Shown here: piece after piece, positions 1-8,563 of the stretch
Layout: the number at the start of each line of letters is the position of its first letter
Numbering within the stretch: the first letter of the stretch is position 1
Assembly (NCBI GenBank): GCA_964538665.1
Contig: CAZIEB010000001.1
Location: forward strand, 31,670 to 95,669
Direction: 5' to 3'
DNA: 64,000 bases
DNA from: JAPUDQ01 sp964538665
GTDB lineage: Bacteria; Patescibacteriota; Saccharimonadia; Saccharimonadales; Saccharimonadaceae
Position numbers and translations under genes: made by a program
Notes under the pieces: model-generated
Told to the model about the DNA's origin: nothing
The model's input: the letters and a program-made list of their open reading frames with translations, nothing else
The model's database searches: none

Positions 1-1676
1 CGGTTCGCTACGCCACTATTGATAGAAGTAGATGTAGCAACCGATACCGATCCTTGACCTGTTGCGATAAAGTTACCAGGGGTCGTGTATCGAGTTACCG
101 ATGCACCTGATAAAGCCGACCATGTATTAGCTGGGAACGTGGTTGATGAAGTCCCCGCCGTTTCTGCGCCGCCGTTTGAAACATACTCCGTAACATTACT
201 ATTGACAGAGAGCAAGCCGGCTGCGGAGGAGCTTTGTACGCTCAATAAAGTCCCGTTAACCGGATCGATAGAACTGTCACGGATAGTCAGACCGTTGGTT
301 GCAGAGGTTTTACTAACGACTAATTCGGCCCCACCAGCACTCTGCAACGTGTTGTCGTAGGCCGCTTGTAATGTCGTAGAGCTAGAAGCGCCTGATACGG
401 TCCATGCCGATCCATTCCAGACCATCGTGGCGCTACTGTTTTTGCGCATCGCAACAAGATTTCCTTGTCCACCGCCATTGATTGACAGCTGGAAGTCCTT
501 CGTGGCGTTTGATGCAGTGATATAGACAATTCGTCCTGCTGTAGTGATAGTCGGGTTTGGCATAAACGCTGTTTGACCATCATTGGTAAAGCCTACAATT
601 ACTGAACCGTTGTTGTTGACCGAGCTTTGTTGAATAGTACAGTTGCTTGTAGTTGTGGTCTCGGCGCCCCCCGGGAAACAACTCGCATCATTACCAATGG
701 TCTGATAGGCAGCAGTTCCCAATATGACAAGTCCGTTTGATACATTACCTGAGCCTCCAGAAAGTGTTAGATTACCACCATATTGAGCGCTACCCCCTGC
801 GTTACCACCTTGTACGCTCACATTACCGCCGTTGCCGGTACCATTGCCTGATGCGCCTTGAATACTAAGGGCACTACCTTGAGTGTCTGCGCTCGTTTGC
901 GAGGCAGCTTGTAGCGTTGTAGGACTGCTAGCAACTCCGAGCGTTATTTGTGTGGCGCTGAGGACTAATGAAGCGCTCCCACTTGAGTTGCCTATTGTAA
1001 CGCCGGTTGCATTTGTTAATCCTATACTAAGGTTTGCACCAGTAGCCGTGTCAATAACTGGTGTGAGCAAGCCGCTATCAACTCGTGCAGTGCCGCCAAT
1101 CCAAAAGTTCGCCGCGGTTTGGACGCTTGCGTTTTGATTTTGGATGAAGTCTCCAGCTGTTTTTCCGCCTAGTTGTAGCGCATTCATCGCGTAAGGCACA
1201 GCAGACAATCGTTTCATCGGGACCATTTCACCATCGCCGCCACAGCTACTAAACGGCGTACAGCTGACATTGGTATTCCCGATATTCATGCTGAGCCAAA
1301 GGGTGTCTTGGTTCCAGTCAATACTGCTGCCAAATGCAGTGACCGAACCAAGTTCGACGGACATAAATCCATTGCGCACTAACACGCCCTGAGAGGCGGA
1401 ATTTATATGATCTTCGGTCCATAGGAGGGTGCCGCCTGGGTTGCCAACGGCGGTACCGGTGCCATCTTGGTATATCTTAAATTGGACATTGTAATAACCG
1501 TCTGGAACAGTAGCACCAGACGCAGTAAATAGCCGCCCTTGAAAATTGATCGTTTGATTTATTCCAGGAGCAGCAGATGATGTCGTAGACCATACGCCAC
1601 TTAGAGCAACACTACTCATAACGAGCAGTACTACGATAGCAGAGAATAGACGCCGTGGTGACACGCCCGAGAACAT
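1..1676 (-). CDS. Large secreted surface protein, N-terminal part (cut by window edge)
   Basis: The minus strand is open from an ATG at 1676 to the window edge, giving 558 residues without a stop. It starts with a signal peptide (basic SPRR, then a hydrophobic stretch to about residue 28) and a domain beginning INFQGRLFTASG with YYNVQFKIYQDG, a module common at the N-terminus of large CPR cell-surface proteins. The rest is Gly/Ser/Thr/Asn-rich beta-repeat sequence (for example SIQGASGNGTGNGG), as in adhesin or fibre-like proteins. A GGGG ribosome site lies 11 nt before the ATG. The C-terminus lies outside the window, so anchoring is unknown. Function beyond surface exposure is inference. Confidence 0.85.
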   Translation of the reverse strand, partial: MFSGVSPRRLFSAIVVLLVMSSVALSGVWSTTSSAAPGINQTINFQGRLFTASGATVPDGYYNVQFKIYQDGTGTAVGNPGGTLLWTEDHINSASQGVLVRNGFMSVELGSVTAFGSSIDWNQDTLWLSMNIGNTNVSCTPFSSCGGDGEMVPMKRLSAVPYAMNALQLGGKTAGDFIQNQNASVQTAANFWIGGTARVDSGLLTPVIDTATGANLSIGLTNATGVTIGNSSGSASLVLSATQITLGVASSPTTLQAASQTSADTQGSALSIQGASGNGTGNGGNVSVQGGNAGGSAQYGGNLTLSGGSGNVSNGLVILGTAAYQTIGNDASCFPGGAETTTTSNCTIQQSSVNNNGSVIVGFTNDGQTAFMPNPTITTAGRIVYITASNATKDFQLSINGGGQGNLVAMRKNSSATMVWNGSAWTVSGASSSTTLQAAYDNTLQSAGGAELVVSKTSATNGLTIRDSSIDPVNGTLLSVQSSSAAGLLSVNSNVTEYVSNGGAETAGTSSTTFPANTWSALSGASVTRYTTPGNFIATGQGSVSVATSTSINSGVAN

Positions 1677-1846
1677 GGTGGAACAAGCCCCTTTTTTGTA
1701 TTTGTATATGTTTTAACACTCAAAAAATATGAGTGATATGTGCATAAGGTACATGTGGTGGGGTGTTAGATAAACGCTTTTTTTGTTTTGTCTCTCGTTA
1801 TCTACGGGTAATAATACTCGTTCTTTTGTAAAAAAGCAAGAGCTTT

Positions 1847-2806
1847 TTAGGTGACGAGTTGCCCGCGAACTCGGAGTATGTGTTTTTCGCGTTTTTCACC
1901 AAGCCAAAAACTTATCACCGCTGTGATAATCGCCGCATAGAGTGGCCATATGACGAGTAGGATATGTCGCTGTGTCGTGGTGCTCTCAGCGACCGCAGCA
2001 TCTGGTTGGCCATTGACGATGGCTGCGACCGTCATGAACGCGACTCGTCCATCAGCATCACTCGCTTGGATAGTTATCTGGTATATGCCAGGTTTTTTAT
2101 ACGTGTGCGGTACCGAAAATCCAATATTATCACCGCGTGAGACGACAGAGTTTTCTGAGTCTCCCCACTGTACATTGACGGCATACGGTGGACGGCCGCC
2201 GATGAGATCAATCCGTAGAAGCATTTCTTGATCAGGAAACATGCCTCGATATACTGCGTCGGTATTGATAAGGAGTTGTGCTGCGCCGAAATCAAACGAT
2301 GCGATAGGCCCGGCTTGCGTTGGAAGTGCGTCATAAAAGACGGTGACGATGTTTGAGTCTGGGCCTGGTTGATTGAGCGCATCATAGACGCGCGCGATGA
2401 GCCTATTCTCGCCGATAAGTAAGTCTATCTGCACTGAGTATGTACCGGTGCTACTACACGGAGTCGAGCCGGCAAAAATGTCATTTTTGAATATTTCAAC
2501 TAGAGTATTTGGTGGACACGTACCCGTGACCTCTATCGGGGTTTCGATAAATCGCTGCCCAGTCGTCGGCGTGACGATAGTTGCGCCCGTCGTCGGTGGT
2601 TTTCCCGGCACAACTCCGGTGAGACCGACAGAGCCTGATTCTGGCCCATCGTATGGCGTCGCCGCACGGGTGACAGAATTGATAGTAAACATGACTAATA
2701 CCACACCTATAACTGTAAGGATGATGCCTAGCATCCGGTAGGGTATCTGCTTTTGAGGTGTGTGTGTGTTTGTATGGCGTGGATGCAACGATTTGCGAGC
2801 CATCAT
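1847..2806 (-). CDS. Membrane-anchored protein with Ig/PKD-like domains
   Basis: 319 residues. The N-terminus has basic residues and a membrane segment (about 25-48, MLGIILTVIGVVLVMFTI). The outer region has an Ig-like module (GQRFIETPIEVTGTCPPNTLVEIFKND) and a PKD-like module (GGRPPYAVNVQWGD, then GIYQITIQASDADGR). A second hydrophobic segment near residue 285-305 and a short basic tail follow. This suggests an extracytoplasmic binding or scaffold protein held at both ends. The start at 2806 fits a -10 box TATACT (2813-2818) 6 nt upstream, so the mRNA is probably leaderless. It follows the DUF916-like gene on the same strand. No enzyme motif is visible. Confidence 0.8.
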   Translation of the reverse strand: MMARKSLHPRHTNTHTPQKQIPYRMLGIILTVIGVVLVMFTINSVTRAATPYDGPESGSVGLTGVVPGKPPTTGATIVTPTTGQRFIETPIEVTGTCPPNTLVEIFKNDIFAGSTPCSSTGTYSVQIDLLIGENRLIARVYDALNQPGPDSNIVTVFYDALPTQAGPIASFDFGAAQLLINTDAVYRGMFPDQEMLLRIDLIGGRPPYAVNVQWGDSENSVVSRGDNIGFSVPHTYKKPGIYQITIQASDADGRVAFMTVAAIVNGQPDAAVAESTTTQRHILLVIWPLYAAIITAVISFWLGEKREKHILRVRGQLVT

Positions 2807-2834
2807 GCCATCAGTATAGCATGAGCGTTACGGA

Positions 2835-3833
2835 TTAGCGACGACGCCGGCCACGGCTCTGGCTGAGCAAGCGATCATTGTATCGCTTGATAGCAATTCT
2901 CAGGATAAAGAAGAGTGCGACGAGGCCGAGGAGTATGCCGGCAATTAGCTTATACGGGATGACCCAAAAACTTAGCTGTGAGGTCATTGTTTGACGGTTT
3001 TCGGCTGAGCCATAGGTAATTTCGAGATCGGCTGTGTAGCGACCAAATAACATTCGATTGCCAATTACGGTTTCATCGAGAGGTTGCTCGAATTTACGTG
3101 TGCTTCCAGGAAGAACATTACGGTTTTCGAGGTTGACATTGAGATTGGCTATCTTTTGGCCAAACATGTCTTTGATGCTGATTTGACCTCGTGGCTGTTC
3201 GTGTACATTACCCTCATTCTTGAGTCGCTCATAGAACATGATTGGAGCTGATTCGAATACCCACGAGCGGTTCTGGTCTTTTTCGACATAGAATTCCTCC
3301 ACACTCATTGCTTCTTTGGCGTCTCCGTTGACCCTCAAAAGTACCAAAGTACCAAGACTTGCAGAGAGCGAAACACCAGTGCCGGATAGCTCAGGCGCTT
3401 CGGCAGTAAAGCGAATTACGCCGAAGTAACCGCCCGGTGCAGCGTTCGCCGGGATAGCGATATTAACAGTCAATTCTTCAATCTGACGAGGTTCTAGGGT
3501 GATTTCAGGTAGTGGCGAAATCCAGCTTTTGATAGAGTAGGGACTCTCTTCACCTTCCTCAACCAAGATCTTAGGCGTGCCATCTTCTCCGGCAGCGACA
3601 AAGTCATTGATTTCATTTCGGACCAACAATCGCACCGGACTAATGTCACGTAGGCTAATTCGAGCTTCTACAGTCTCTCCAGGATTACCGCGTATGTCGA
3701 GTACTGGCGGTGCAATTTCAAGTGCTTGTCCGTTTCCTTGCTGAGGAGCTGATTGGCTCTGTGCAGAGACTGCAACGCTAGCGAGAGCCAGGAGTGCGAT
3801 GCTACTAATCAAAATTCCGAGTATCTGCTTCAT
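2835..3833 (-). CDS. DUF916-like (WxL-interacting-protein-like) membrane protein
   Basis: 332 residues: signal peptide ending near AVSAQS, two beta-sandwich regions (one with ARISLRDISPVRLLVRNEIND and ANAAPGGYFGVIRF), then one transmembrane helix (about 295-315) and an Arg-rich cytoplasmic tail ending SRGRRRR. This order matches DUF916/DUF3324 proteins of Gram-positive bacteria, which bind peptidoglycan and WxL surface proteins. The GGYFGVIRF segment is typical of that family. The gene starts 3 nt after the stop of the surface protein upstream (3837-4967), so the two are co-transcribed. That pairing supports a role in holding or displaying the neighbouring surface proteins. Family assignment is by motif recognition only. 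Confidence 0.75.
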   Translation of the reverse strand: MKQILGILISSIALLALASVAVSAQSQSAPQQGNGQALEIAPPVLDIRGNPGETVEARISLRDISPVRLLVRNEINDFVAAGEDGTPKILVEEGEESPYSIKSWISPLPEITLEPRQIEELTVNIAIPANAAPGGYFGVIRFTAEAPELSGTGVSLSASLGTLVLLRVNGDAKEAMSVEEFYVEKDQNRSWVFESAPIMFYERLKNEGNVHEQPRGQISIKDMFGQKIANLNVNLENRNVLPGSTRKFEQPLDETVIGNRMLFGRYTADLEITYGSAENRQTMTSQLSFWVIPYKLIAGILLGLVALFFILRIAIKRYNDRLLSQSRGRRRR

Positions 3834-3836
3834 ATG

Positions 3837-4967
3837 CTAAAACAAGGCGGTACAGATGTACGTTAGCGTGGTGGTATACGTACCAGGGGGCTGAACACCA
3901 GACACATTGACGATATATGAGGCGGTATAAATCTGTGAGTTAGTAGGTCCAGGGCTTGTGCCAACAGTACCAAGTGCGCCACCGGAGCTGGCGCTGTTGG
4001 CGACGGTCTCACCACTAACAAATTTGAACTGATCAACGGTCTGATAGCCTGTATTGGCTTGTGCTTTGAGGTCGGTACCATTTGACGCGGGCGACACCTC
4101 GGCACCAAAGGCCGGCGTTGAAGTCGCAACAGTGTTTGCACGAAGATTCATGCCGAACTCGCTTGTTCCGGGCGAGCCAGCGGCTTGTGTGGCCTTTGCG
4201 GGTATAGTGTTGCTTCCACTAGTCAGTGCGGGCCCGTTGACCGAAATTGTATAGCCTCTCTCAGCATTGGTGCTCGCAGCCATCTGAGATGTGGCAACGG
4301 CAGTATCTGTTGGCGAGAATAGTCGGTCGAACTCTATCGCTCCGGGCGTACTACTCGTACAGTTTGCGGCAACGGTCTCTCCTGTACAAAATATCAATGA
4401 TTCTGGCATAACTCCACTGAGCACAATTTGCTCAGCGGTGCTAGCGGCGACGGTACCGTTGTCTACTGCACCTGTTGCACCATCTGTGCCTGTATAGGTG
4501 GTAATACGTACATAAAATGACTCATTGACAGTAGTTGGGTTTGTGACACCGAGTAGTTGGTAGGACAGTGCTGCTCCTGCTGTCACGCTGGCAGCGGTAC
4601 GAGTGATGTACGGAGATCCGTTTGTGGTGTTGTTGAGCGTAAATCCAGTTGCACCAGACTGTGTACCCATAGTCGCGCTCGTTGTGACGAGGCCAGTCGG
4701 TGTCGTACATGTGCCTCCAGCTTCAGTACAGTATTCAAACCGTATCGATCCGATATTGCCGTTACCGACATTTGGGACAGTAAATTCATAGAAGTGGTTG
4801 ACGTTACCACCGGCGAGTGAGCCGCCGTCGCCGCCCGCACCCTGCTGTAGCGTCAGTGAACGAAGTGTTATTTGAGCAGCGGTCGCATTTCGCGACAGCA
4901 TCAATGGGCTTGCTACCATCAAGAATAGCAGCAAAGCTGATAGGAACACCCTTCCACTTCGTCTCAT
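3837..4967 (-). CDS. Secreted surface protein, WxL-like C-terminal strand (paralog A)
   Basis: 376 residues with a signal peptide (cleavage near NATAAQ). It is a clear paralog of the protein at 5222-6370: shared LRSLTLQQGA-type N-terminus, TSATMGTQSGATGFTLN, VAASTAE, GVMPESL.FCTGET and a C-terminal GTYTTTLTYICTALF. The last strand resembles the final motif of WxL domains (GTYTATLTW), but with Tyr instead of the defining Trp. It has no sortase signal or membrane anchor, so attachment would need a partner, plausibly the DUF916-like protein just downstream. A -10 box TACAAT (4975-4980) lies 7 nt before the start codon, which suggests leaderless transcription. Confidence 0.8.
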   Translation of the reverse strand: MRRSGRVFLSALLLFLMVASPLMLSRNATAAQITLRSLTLQQGAGGDGGSLAGGNVNHFYEFTVPNVGNGNIGSIRFEYCTEAGGTCTTPTGLVTTSATMGTQSGATGFTLNNTTNGSPYITRTAASVTAGAALSYQLLGVTNPTTVNESFYVRITTYTGTDGATGAVDNGTVAASTAEQIVLSGVMPESLIFCTGETVAANCTSSTPGAIEFDRLFSPTDTAVATSQMAASTNAERGYTISVNGPALTSGSNTIPAKATQAAGSPGTSEFGMNLRANTVATSTPAFGAEVSPASNGTDLKAQANTGYQTVDQFKFVSGETVANSASSGGALGTVGTSPGPTNSQIYTASYIVNVSGVQPPGTYTTTLTYICTALF

Positions 4968-5221
4968 ACCTGTGATTGTAGCATGAGCTTTTTAGGGGCG
5001 TCAACAAATAATCCTCGCAGAAAGTACCATTTGCGCGATCAGTGAGTGTATCTGCGGTAATTGATATAGCTTTAGAAGTCTAGTGTGATGCGGTCATGCT
5101 CAACTAAAAAGTCCTCCTCTCGGGTGTGTAGTATGGTTCGCAACACCGCCAGATACTGTCAGTGAAGACAGTATGTATGGCAGGTGTGTGGTGGATAACT
5201 TTCTATACATAGTAGAGTGAA

Positions 5222-6370
5222 TCAGAATGTTGCGGTACAGATGTATGTCAGTGTCGAGGTGTAGGTACCGGCAGGTTGGCTACCTGGGACATTTGCGATG
5301 TAGGCGACAGTAAATATCTGTGCGTCACTTGGACCGGCTGCGGTATTATCACTCGCGGCTACAGTGTCACCCGACGTAAACTTATATTGCTCAGGTGTAT
5401 CATAGCCAGTTGATGCCTGTCCGCGGTAGTTTGTGCCGTTCGGCGCAGGTGCTACTTCAAGGCCTACTGTAGGAGTAGTGATGTTTGCTTTGAGGTTGAG
5501 ACCAAACTGTGCGGTACCAGGAACTGATATGCCGGCGGTATTCATACCAGCGATAGTGTTAGATCCTGAGGTGAGGGTTGGTCCGTTGACCGTGATGGCA
5601 TAGCCCGCCCCCGCGTTGGTACTTGCAGCCATTTGGGATTGTGATATCGCAGTTGCCGTTGGCGAAAACAGCTGGTTGAAAGCGATAGTACCATCAGTTG
5701 CCGTCGAACAGTCAGGGACAGTACTTGTCGCGATATCGAGGCCAATTGTTTCGCCTGTGCAGAAGACGAGCGATTCGGGCATGACTCCGCTAAGGATGAT
5801 AGGTTCGGCAGTGCTTGCGGCTACCGTACCGTTATCTTGAGGAATACCAGTGGCGGTTGTGTTTGCGTAGGTTAATATACGTACGAAGAAAGTCTTATTG
5901 GTATCGGGAACAGTTGGGCCATAGACTGGGTTGGTGATGCCGAGCAATTGATACGAGACCGCGCCTGATGCTGCGGCAGCCGTGCGAGTAAGATAAGGAG
6001 CACCGTTTGTTGTGGCATTGAGAGTAAAACCAGTTGCACCAGATTGAGTTCCCATTGTGGCGCTGGTCGTTACAAGTCCTGTTGGAGTAACACACGTCCC
6101 TAACCCGACGTCAGCTGCTGTTTCACAGTATTCAAACTTTATTGAACCGACTGTATTCGCGGGTAGGGTAAAGTTGAATAGGTGGTTAACGACGCCTCCA
6201 GGCTCTGATCCGCCGTCAGTGGCACCTGCTTGAAGAGTCAGGCTACGATTCGTAATTTGCGCGGCCGAGACCGGTGTATTCAGGAAAAATGGGCTAGCCG
6301 CCACTAATAATGCAAGCGCAACAAGCGACAAGCGCGAAACGATACGGTGAAATGTTTGTGGTGTTTTCAT
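5222..6370 (-). CDS. Secreted surface protein, WxL-like C-terminal strand (paralog B)
   Basis: 382 residues, signal peptide to about residue 36 (PVSAAQ), then the same domain plan as the paralog at 3837-4967. Shared features are SATMGTQSGATGFTLN, GVMPESLVFCTGETI, QMAASTNAGAGYAI, an FGLNLKANI segment and the C-terminal GTYTSTLTYICTATF. Five to six cysteines suggest disulfides. It is probably exported and attached non-covalently to the envelope. No Shine-Dalgarno sequence is clear, and a TACAGT box sits about 45 nt upstream. A local duplication produced this pair. The biological ligand is unknown. Confidence 0.8.
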   Translation of the reverse strand: MKTPQTFHRIVSRLSLVALALLVAASPFFLNTPVSAAQITNRSLTLQAGATDGGSEPGGVVNHLFNFTLPANTVGSIKFEYCETAADVGLGTCVTPTGLVTTSATMGTQSGATGFTLNATTNGAPYLTRTAAAASGAVSYQLLGITNPVYGPTVPDTNKTFFVRILTYANTTATGIPQDNGTVAASTAEPIILSGVMPESLVFCTGETIGLDIATSTVPDCSTATDGTIAFNQLFSPTATAISQSQMAASTNAGAGYAITVNGPTLTSGSNTIAGMNTAGISVPGTAQFGLNLKANITTPTVGLEVAPAPNGTNYRGQASTGYDTPEQYKFTSGDTVAASDNTAAGPSDAQIFTVAYIANVPGSQPAGTYTSTLTYICTATF

Positions 6371-6476
6371 GTGGTGGTTGTGTTTATTTTTTGAGGTGCT
6401 TTAGCCACACTGTAGCATGAGCATTTTGGCCATGTCAACAATAATATGTATGAAAACTGTGGATAAGTCGTACTAT

Positions 6477-7202
6477 TCAGTATGTACCGGTCACGATAAG
6501 TGTTTGGTTGCTGCTGTATATCCCTCCCGGGGTGAGCTGTGCAACGTTAGCTATGTAGCTGATAGTGTAGGTCGTCTGTCCAGAATTTTTATCGGCATAA
6601 GCGATAGTCTCACCGCTGACGTAGCGAAATTCGTTTGGTGTAGCATAGTTTGGTGCAATCAAGCCAAAGCCAAAATCACCGTTATTGAGATTTGAACCGA
6701 AAGATACCGGGACAGTATTTGCCACGAGGTTGATACCAAACTGTTCGACGCCAACTTGCGGTGTGGTGGTCGCGGACATTGCATCAATTGTCGAATTACT
6801 ATTTGTGAGCGATGACCCTACCAGTTGGACTACATAGCCATATGTCGTGTAGTTTGAAACACGAAACGATGCGGTCGCGGTAAGGGTGCTTGTTGGGCTA
6901 AAGGTTCCGAAATTTGCTGCACTCGTCAAGACCTCGAATGATAGGGCTGGATCAGGTGACGTATTGGTACCTGAATCAAGTTGGAAGTTTGCGCTCTGGG
7001 AGTTTCCGATTGCGATGTCACCTGTCGCGCCACGTGCCTCAAAATTTGAAGAGCTAGACTGCAGCATCCCACCAGTGCCTATGACCCCTTCATCAAACCG
7101 GTAATTGGGTGACTGTAATGACTGCGCAAACAGAGGAATAGGGAAGAATAATGCCCCGATGACAGCTATTACACTCAAAACAATGACAAAACTCCGTGCC
7201 AT
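6477..7202 (-). CDS. Secreted surface protein, shorter relative of the paralog pair
   Basis: 241 residues from the chosen ATG at 7202. An upstream in-frame ATG at 7238 would add 12 residues, but the signal peptide begins MARSFVIVLSVIAVIG and a weak -10 (GACAAT, 7210-7215) ends 7 nt before 7202, matching the leaderless spacing of neighbours. The mature part starts near LFAQSLQSPNYRFDEG. It keeps the FGINLVANTVP segment, a VSGETIAYAD motif and a final strand GGIYSSNQTLIVTGTY like that of the two larger paralogs, so it is likely a third member of the WxL-like set. No catalytic residues are visible. Confidence 0.75.
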   Translation of the reverse strand: MARSFVIVLSVIAVIGALFFPIPLFAQSLQSPNYRFDEGVIGTGGMLQSSSSNFEARGATGDIAIGNSQSANFQLDSGTNTSPDPALSFEVLTSAANFGTFSPTSTLTATASFRVSNYTTYGYVVQLVGSSLTNSNSTIDAMSATTTPQVGVEQFGINLVANTVPVSFGSNLNNGDFGFGLIAPNYATPNEFRYVSGETIAYADKNSGQTTYTISYIANVAQLTPGGIYSSNQTLIVTGTY

Positions 7203-7294
7203 AAGCATTATTGTCACGTGTTGGCCGTCATTTTGCAAGTTGCGGTATCAGTACATAAGCGGTATAGTTACTATGGATACAATAAGACAAACAT

Positions 7295-8299
7295 ATGGAT
7301 AGCACACAAAGTTCGGGGCCAAAACCCGAAGAACTCAAACCAGTAGAGGCGCCGGCGTCACAGTCGGCTGCGCCGTCAATGAAGTCTGGCTATAAGTCTC
7401 GTCGAATTGCCTATCGTCCGACAAAACGAGCGACGTTTATCGGTATTGCGGTGATAATCGGTCTATTGGTCGCGCTCAGTGTTGGATTGTTCTTCCTCGT
7501 CAGGGGGCAGGGTGGTTTGCAGTCAGCGTTGTTTGGGGATCAAGTAGTGATAGACCCGGGGAGTCTCGAGTCACTAGGCGTGAGCCGCAATCAAGTCAGT
7601 ACTCAAGGCGCTGAACTAATCATTGGGCCAAGTACTCGTTTCAATGGAAAAGTACAGTTGGGCGGTGACGTCAGCGTGGCGGGACAACTCCAGCTCAACA
7701 ACGCACTGTCGGCCAGCTCGGCCAATCTCGGCAACGTCCAGGCTGCAAATGTATCGCTGGGGCAATTTACTGCCAGCGGCAATGGTACGGTCGGGACACT
7801 AAATGCTCGTCAGGACCTCAATGTTGCTGGTACGACTCGATTGCAGGGACCGGTTGCGATTGGTCAGCTGTTGACGGTAAACAACAACTTAAACGTTGCG
7901 GGCAACGTTGCGGTCGGTGGCACGCTCAGTGTGCGGAATTTTCAGGCCAGTAGCTTGACGTCTGATACGACATTGACAATAGGTGGTCACGTGATTACTC
8001 GAGGCGCTGCACCGGGTGTAAGCGCTGGTGGTGCAGTTGGTAGCAATGGGACCGTATCGATCAGCGGCAATGATGCATCGGGTACGGTTGCGGTAAACAC
8101 AGGCACTGGTGCGGGCAATGGTATCGTGGCGCAGGTGTCATTCACGCGTGCGTACTCATCAACTCCACATGTTGTGATTACGCCTGTTGGCATTGGCGTA
8201 AAGTTTTTTGTCAATCGTAGCCCCAGCGGTTTTTCGATTGGGGTCAGTGAAGGTATGCCGCCAGGCGGGTTTGCCTTTGACTACATCGTCATGCAGTAG
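7295..8299 (+). CDS. Single-pass membrane protein with beta-repeat ectodomain
   Basis: 334 residues. A cytoplasmic Pro/Ser-rich head (1-45) precedes one transmembrane helix (about 48-70). The outside part is a regular series of short strands with DVSVAGQLQLNN, DLNVAGTTRLQG and LNVAGNVAVGGTLSV, the pattern of beta-helix or fibre stalks. The C-terminal 80 residues (TGTGAGNGIVAQVSFTRAYS, then HVVITPVGIGVKFFV) resemble the knob of tail-fibre or lectin-like proteins. The gene diverges from the surface-protein cluster. A TACAAT box (7278-7283) is 11 nt before the ATG. A role in contact with a host cell is plausible for an epibiont but is inference. Confidence 0.75.
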   Translation: MDSTQSSGPKPEELKPVEAPASQSAAPSMKSGYKSRRIAYRPTKRATFIGIAVIIGLLVALSVGLFFLVRGQGGLQSALFGDQVVIDPGSLESLGVSRNQVSTQGAELIIGPSTRFNGKVQLGGDVSVAGQLQLNNALSASSANLGNVQAANVSLGQFTASGNGTVGTLNARQDLNVAGTTRLQGPVAIGQLLTVNNNLNVAGNVAVGGTLSVRNFQASSLTSDTTLTIGGHVITRGAAPGVSAGGAVGSNGTVSISGNDASGTVAVNTGTGAGNGIVAQVSFTRAYSSTPHVVITPVGIGVKFFVNRSPSGFSIGVSEGMPPGGFAFDYIVMQ

Positions 8300-8563
8300 T
8301 TAGACGTCGATAAAAATCATCACTTCTTCGTGCCGGACGGTCAAAATACCTGAATTGATATCAAATACTACAGGCTCATTGTCTGCTGTTTCGATGACAA
8401 TTTCGCAGGGCACCAGGACCGAGAACATATCTGCGTGACCTGGGAGAATATCAAACACCCCAACTTTGTTTTGCGCGGTGACTGATAGCGCAGGACCTTC
8501 GTAGTAGATGTGGAACGGAGCTCTCGCGATGACGGTCAGTTGTTCTGGTGTCTCGTTGCTCAT
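8300..8563 (-). CDS. atpC: F1 ATPase epsilon subunit, beta-sandwich only
   Basis: 87 residues, last gene of the atp operon, overlapping atpD by ATGA. It aligns with the N-terminal beta-sandwich of epsilon (VGVFDILPGHADMFSVL, then FDINSGILTVRHEEV) but stops where the C-terminal helical hairpin should start; typical epsilon is 130-140 residues. Family knowledge: the missing hairpin carries out ATP-hydrolysis inhibition, while the sandwich joins gamma to the c-ring. The enzyme is therefore probably not self-inhibited through epsilon. The assignment is secure from motif and position. Confidence 0.9.
   Translation of the reverse strand: MSNETPEQLTVIARAPFHIYYEGPALSVTAQNKVGVFDILPGHADMFSVLVPCEIVIETADNEPVVFDINSGILTVRHEEVMIFIDV

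Noticed and set aside
85..1137. Plus-strand reading frames in the first 1.1 kb
   Set aside because: They oppose a continuous minus-strand frame with a signal peptide and recognisable surface-protein domains that runs off the window edge.
5152..5174. ATACTGTC/GACAGTAT hairpin between the two surface paralogs as a terminator
   Set aside because: An 8-bp stem exists but no T-run follows on either strand.
6458..6467. Perfect DnaA-box-like TGTGGATAA
   Set aside because: Single copy, no cluster, no AT-rich unwinding region and no dnaA or dnaN nearby; not an origin.
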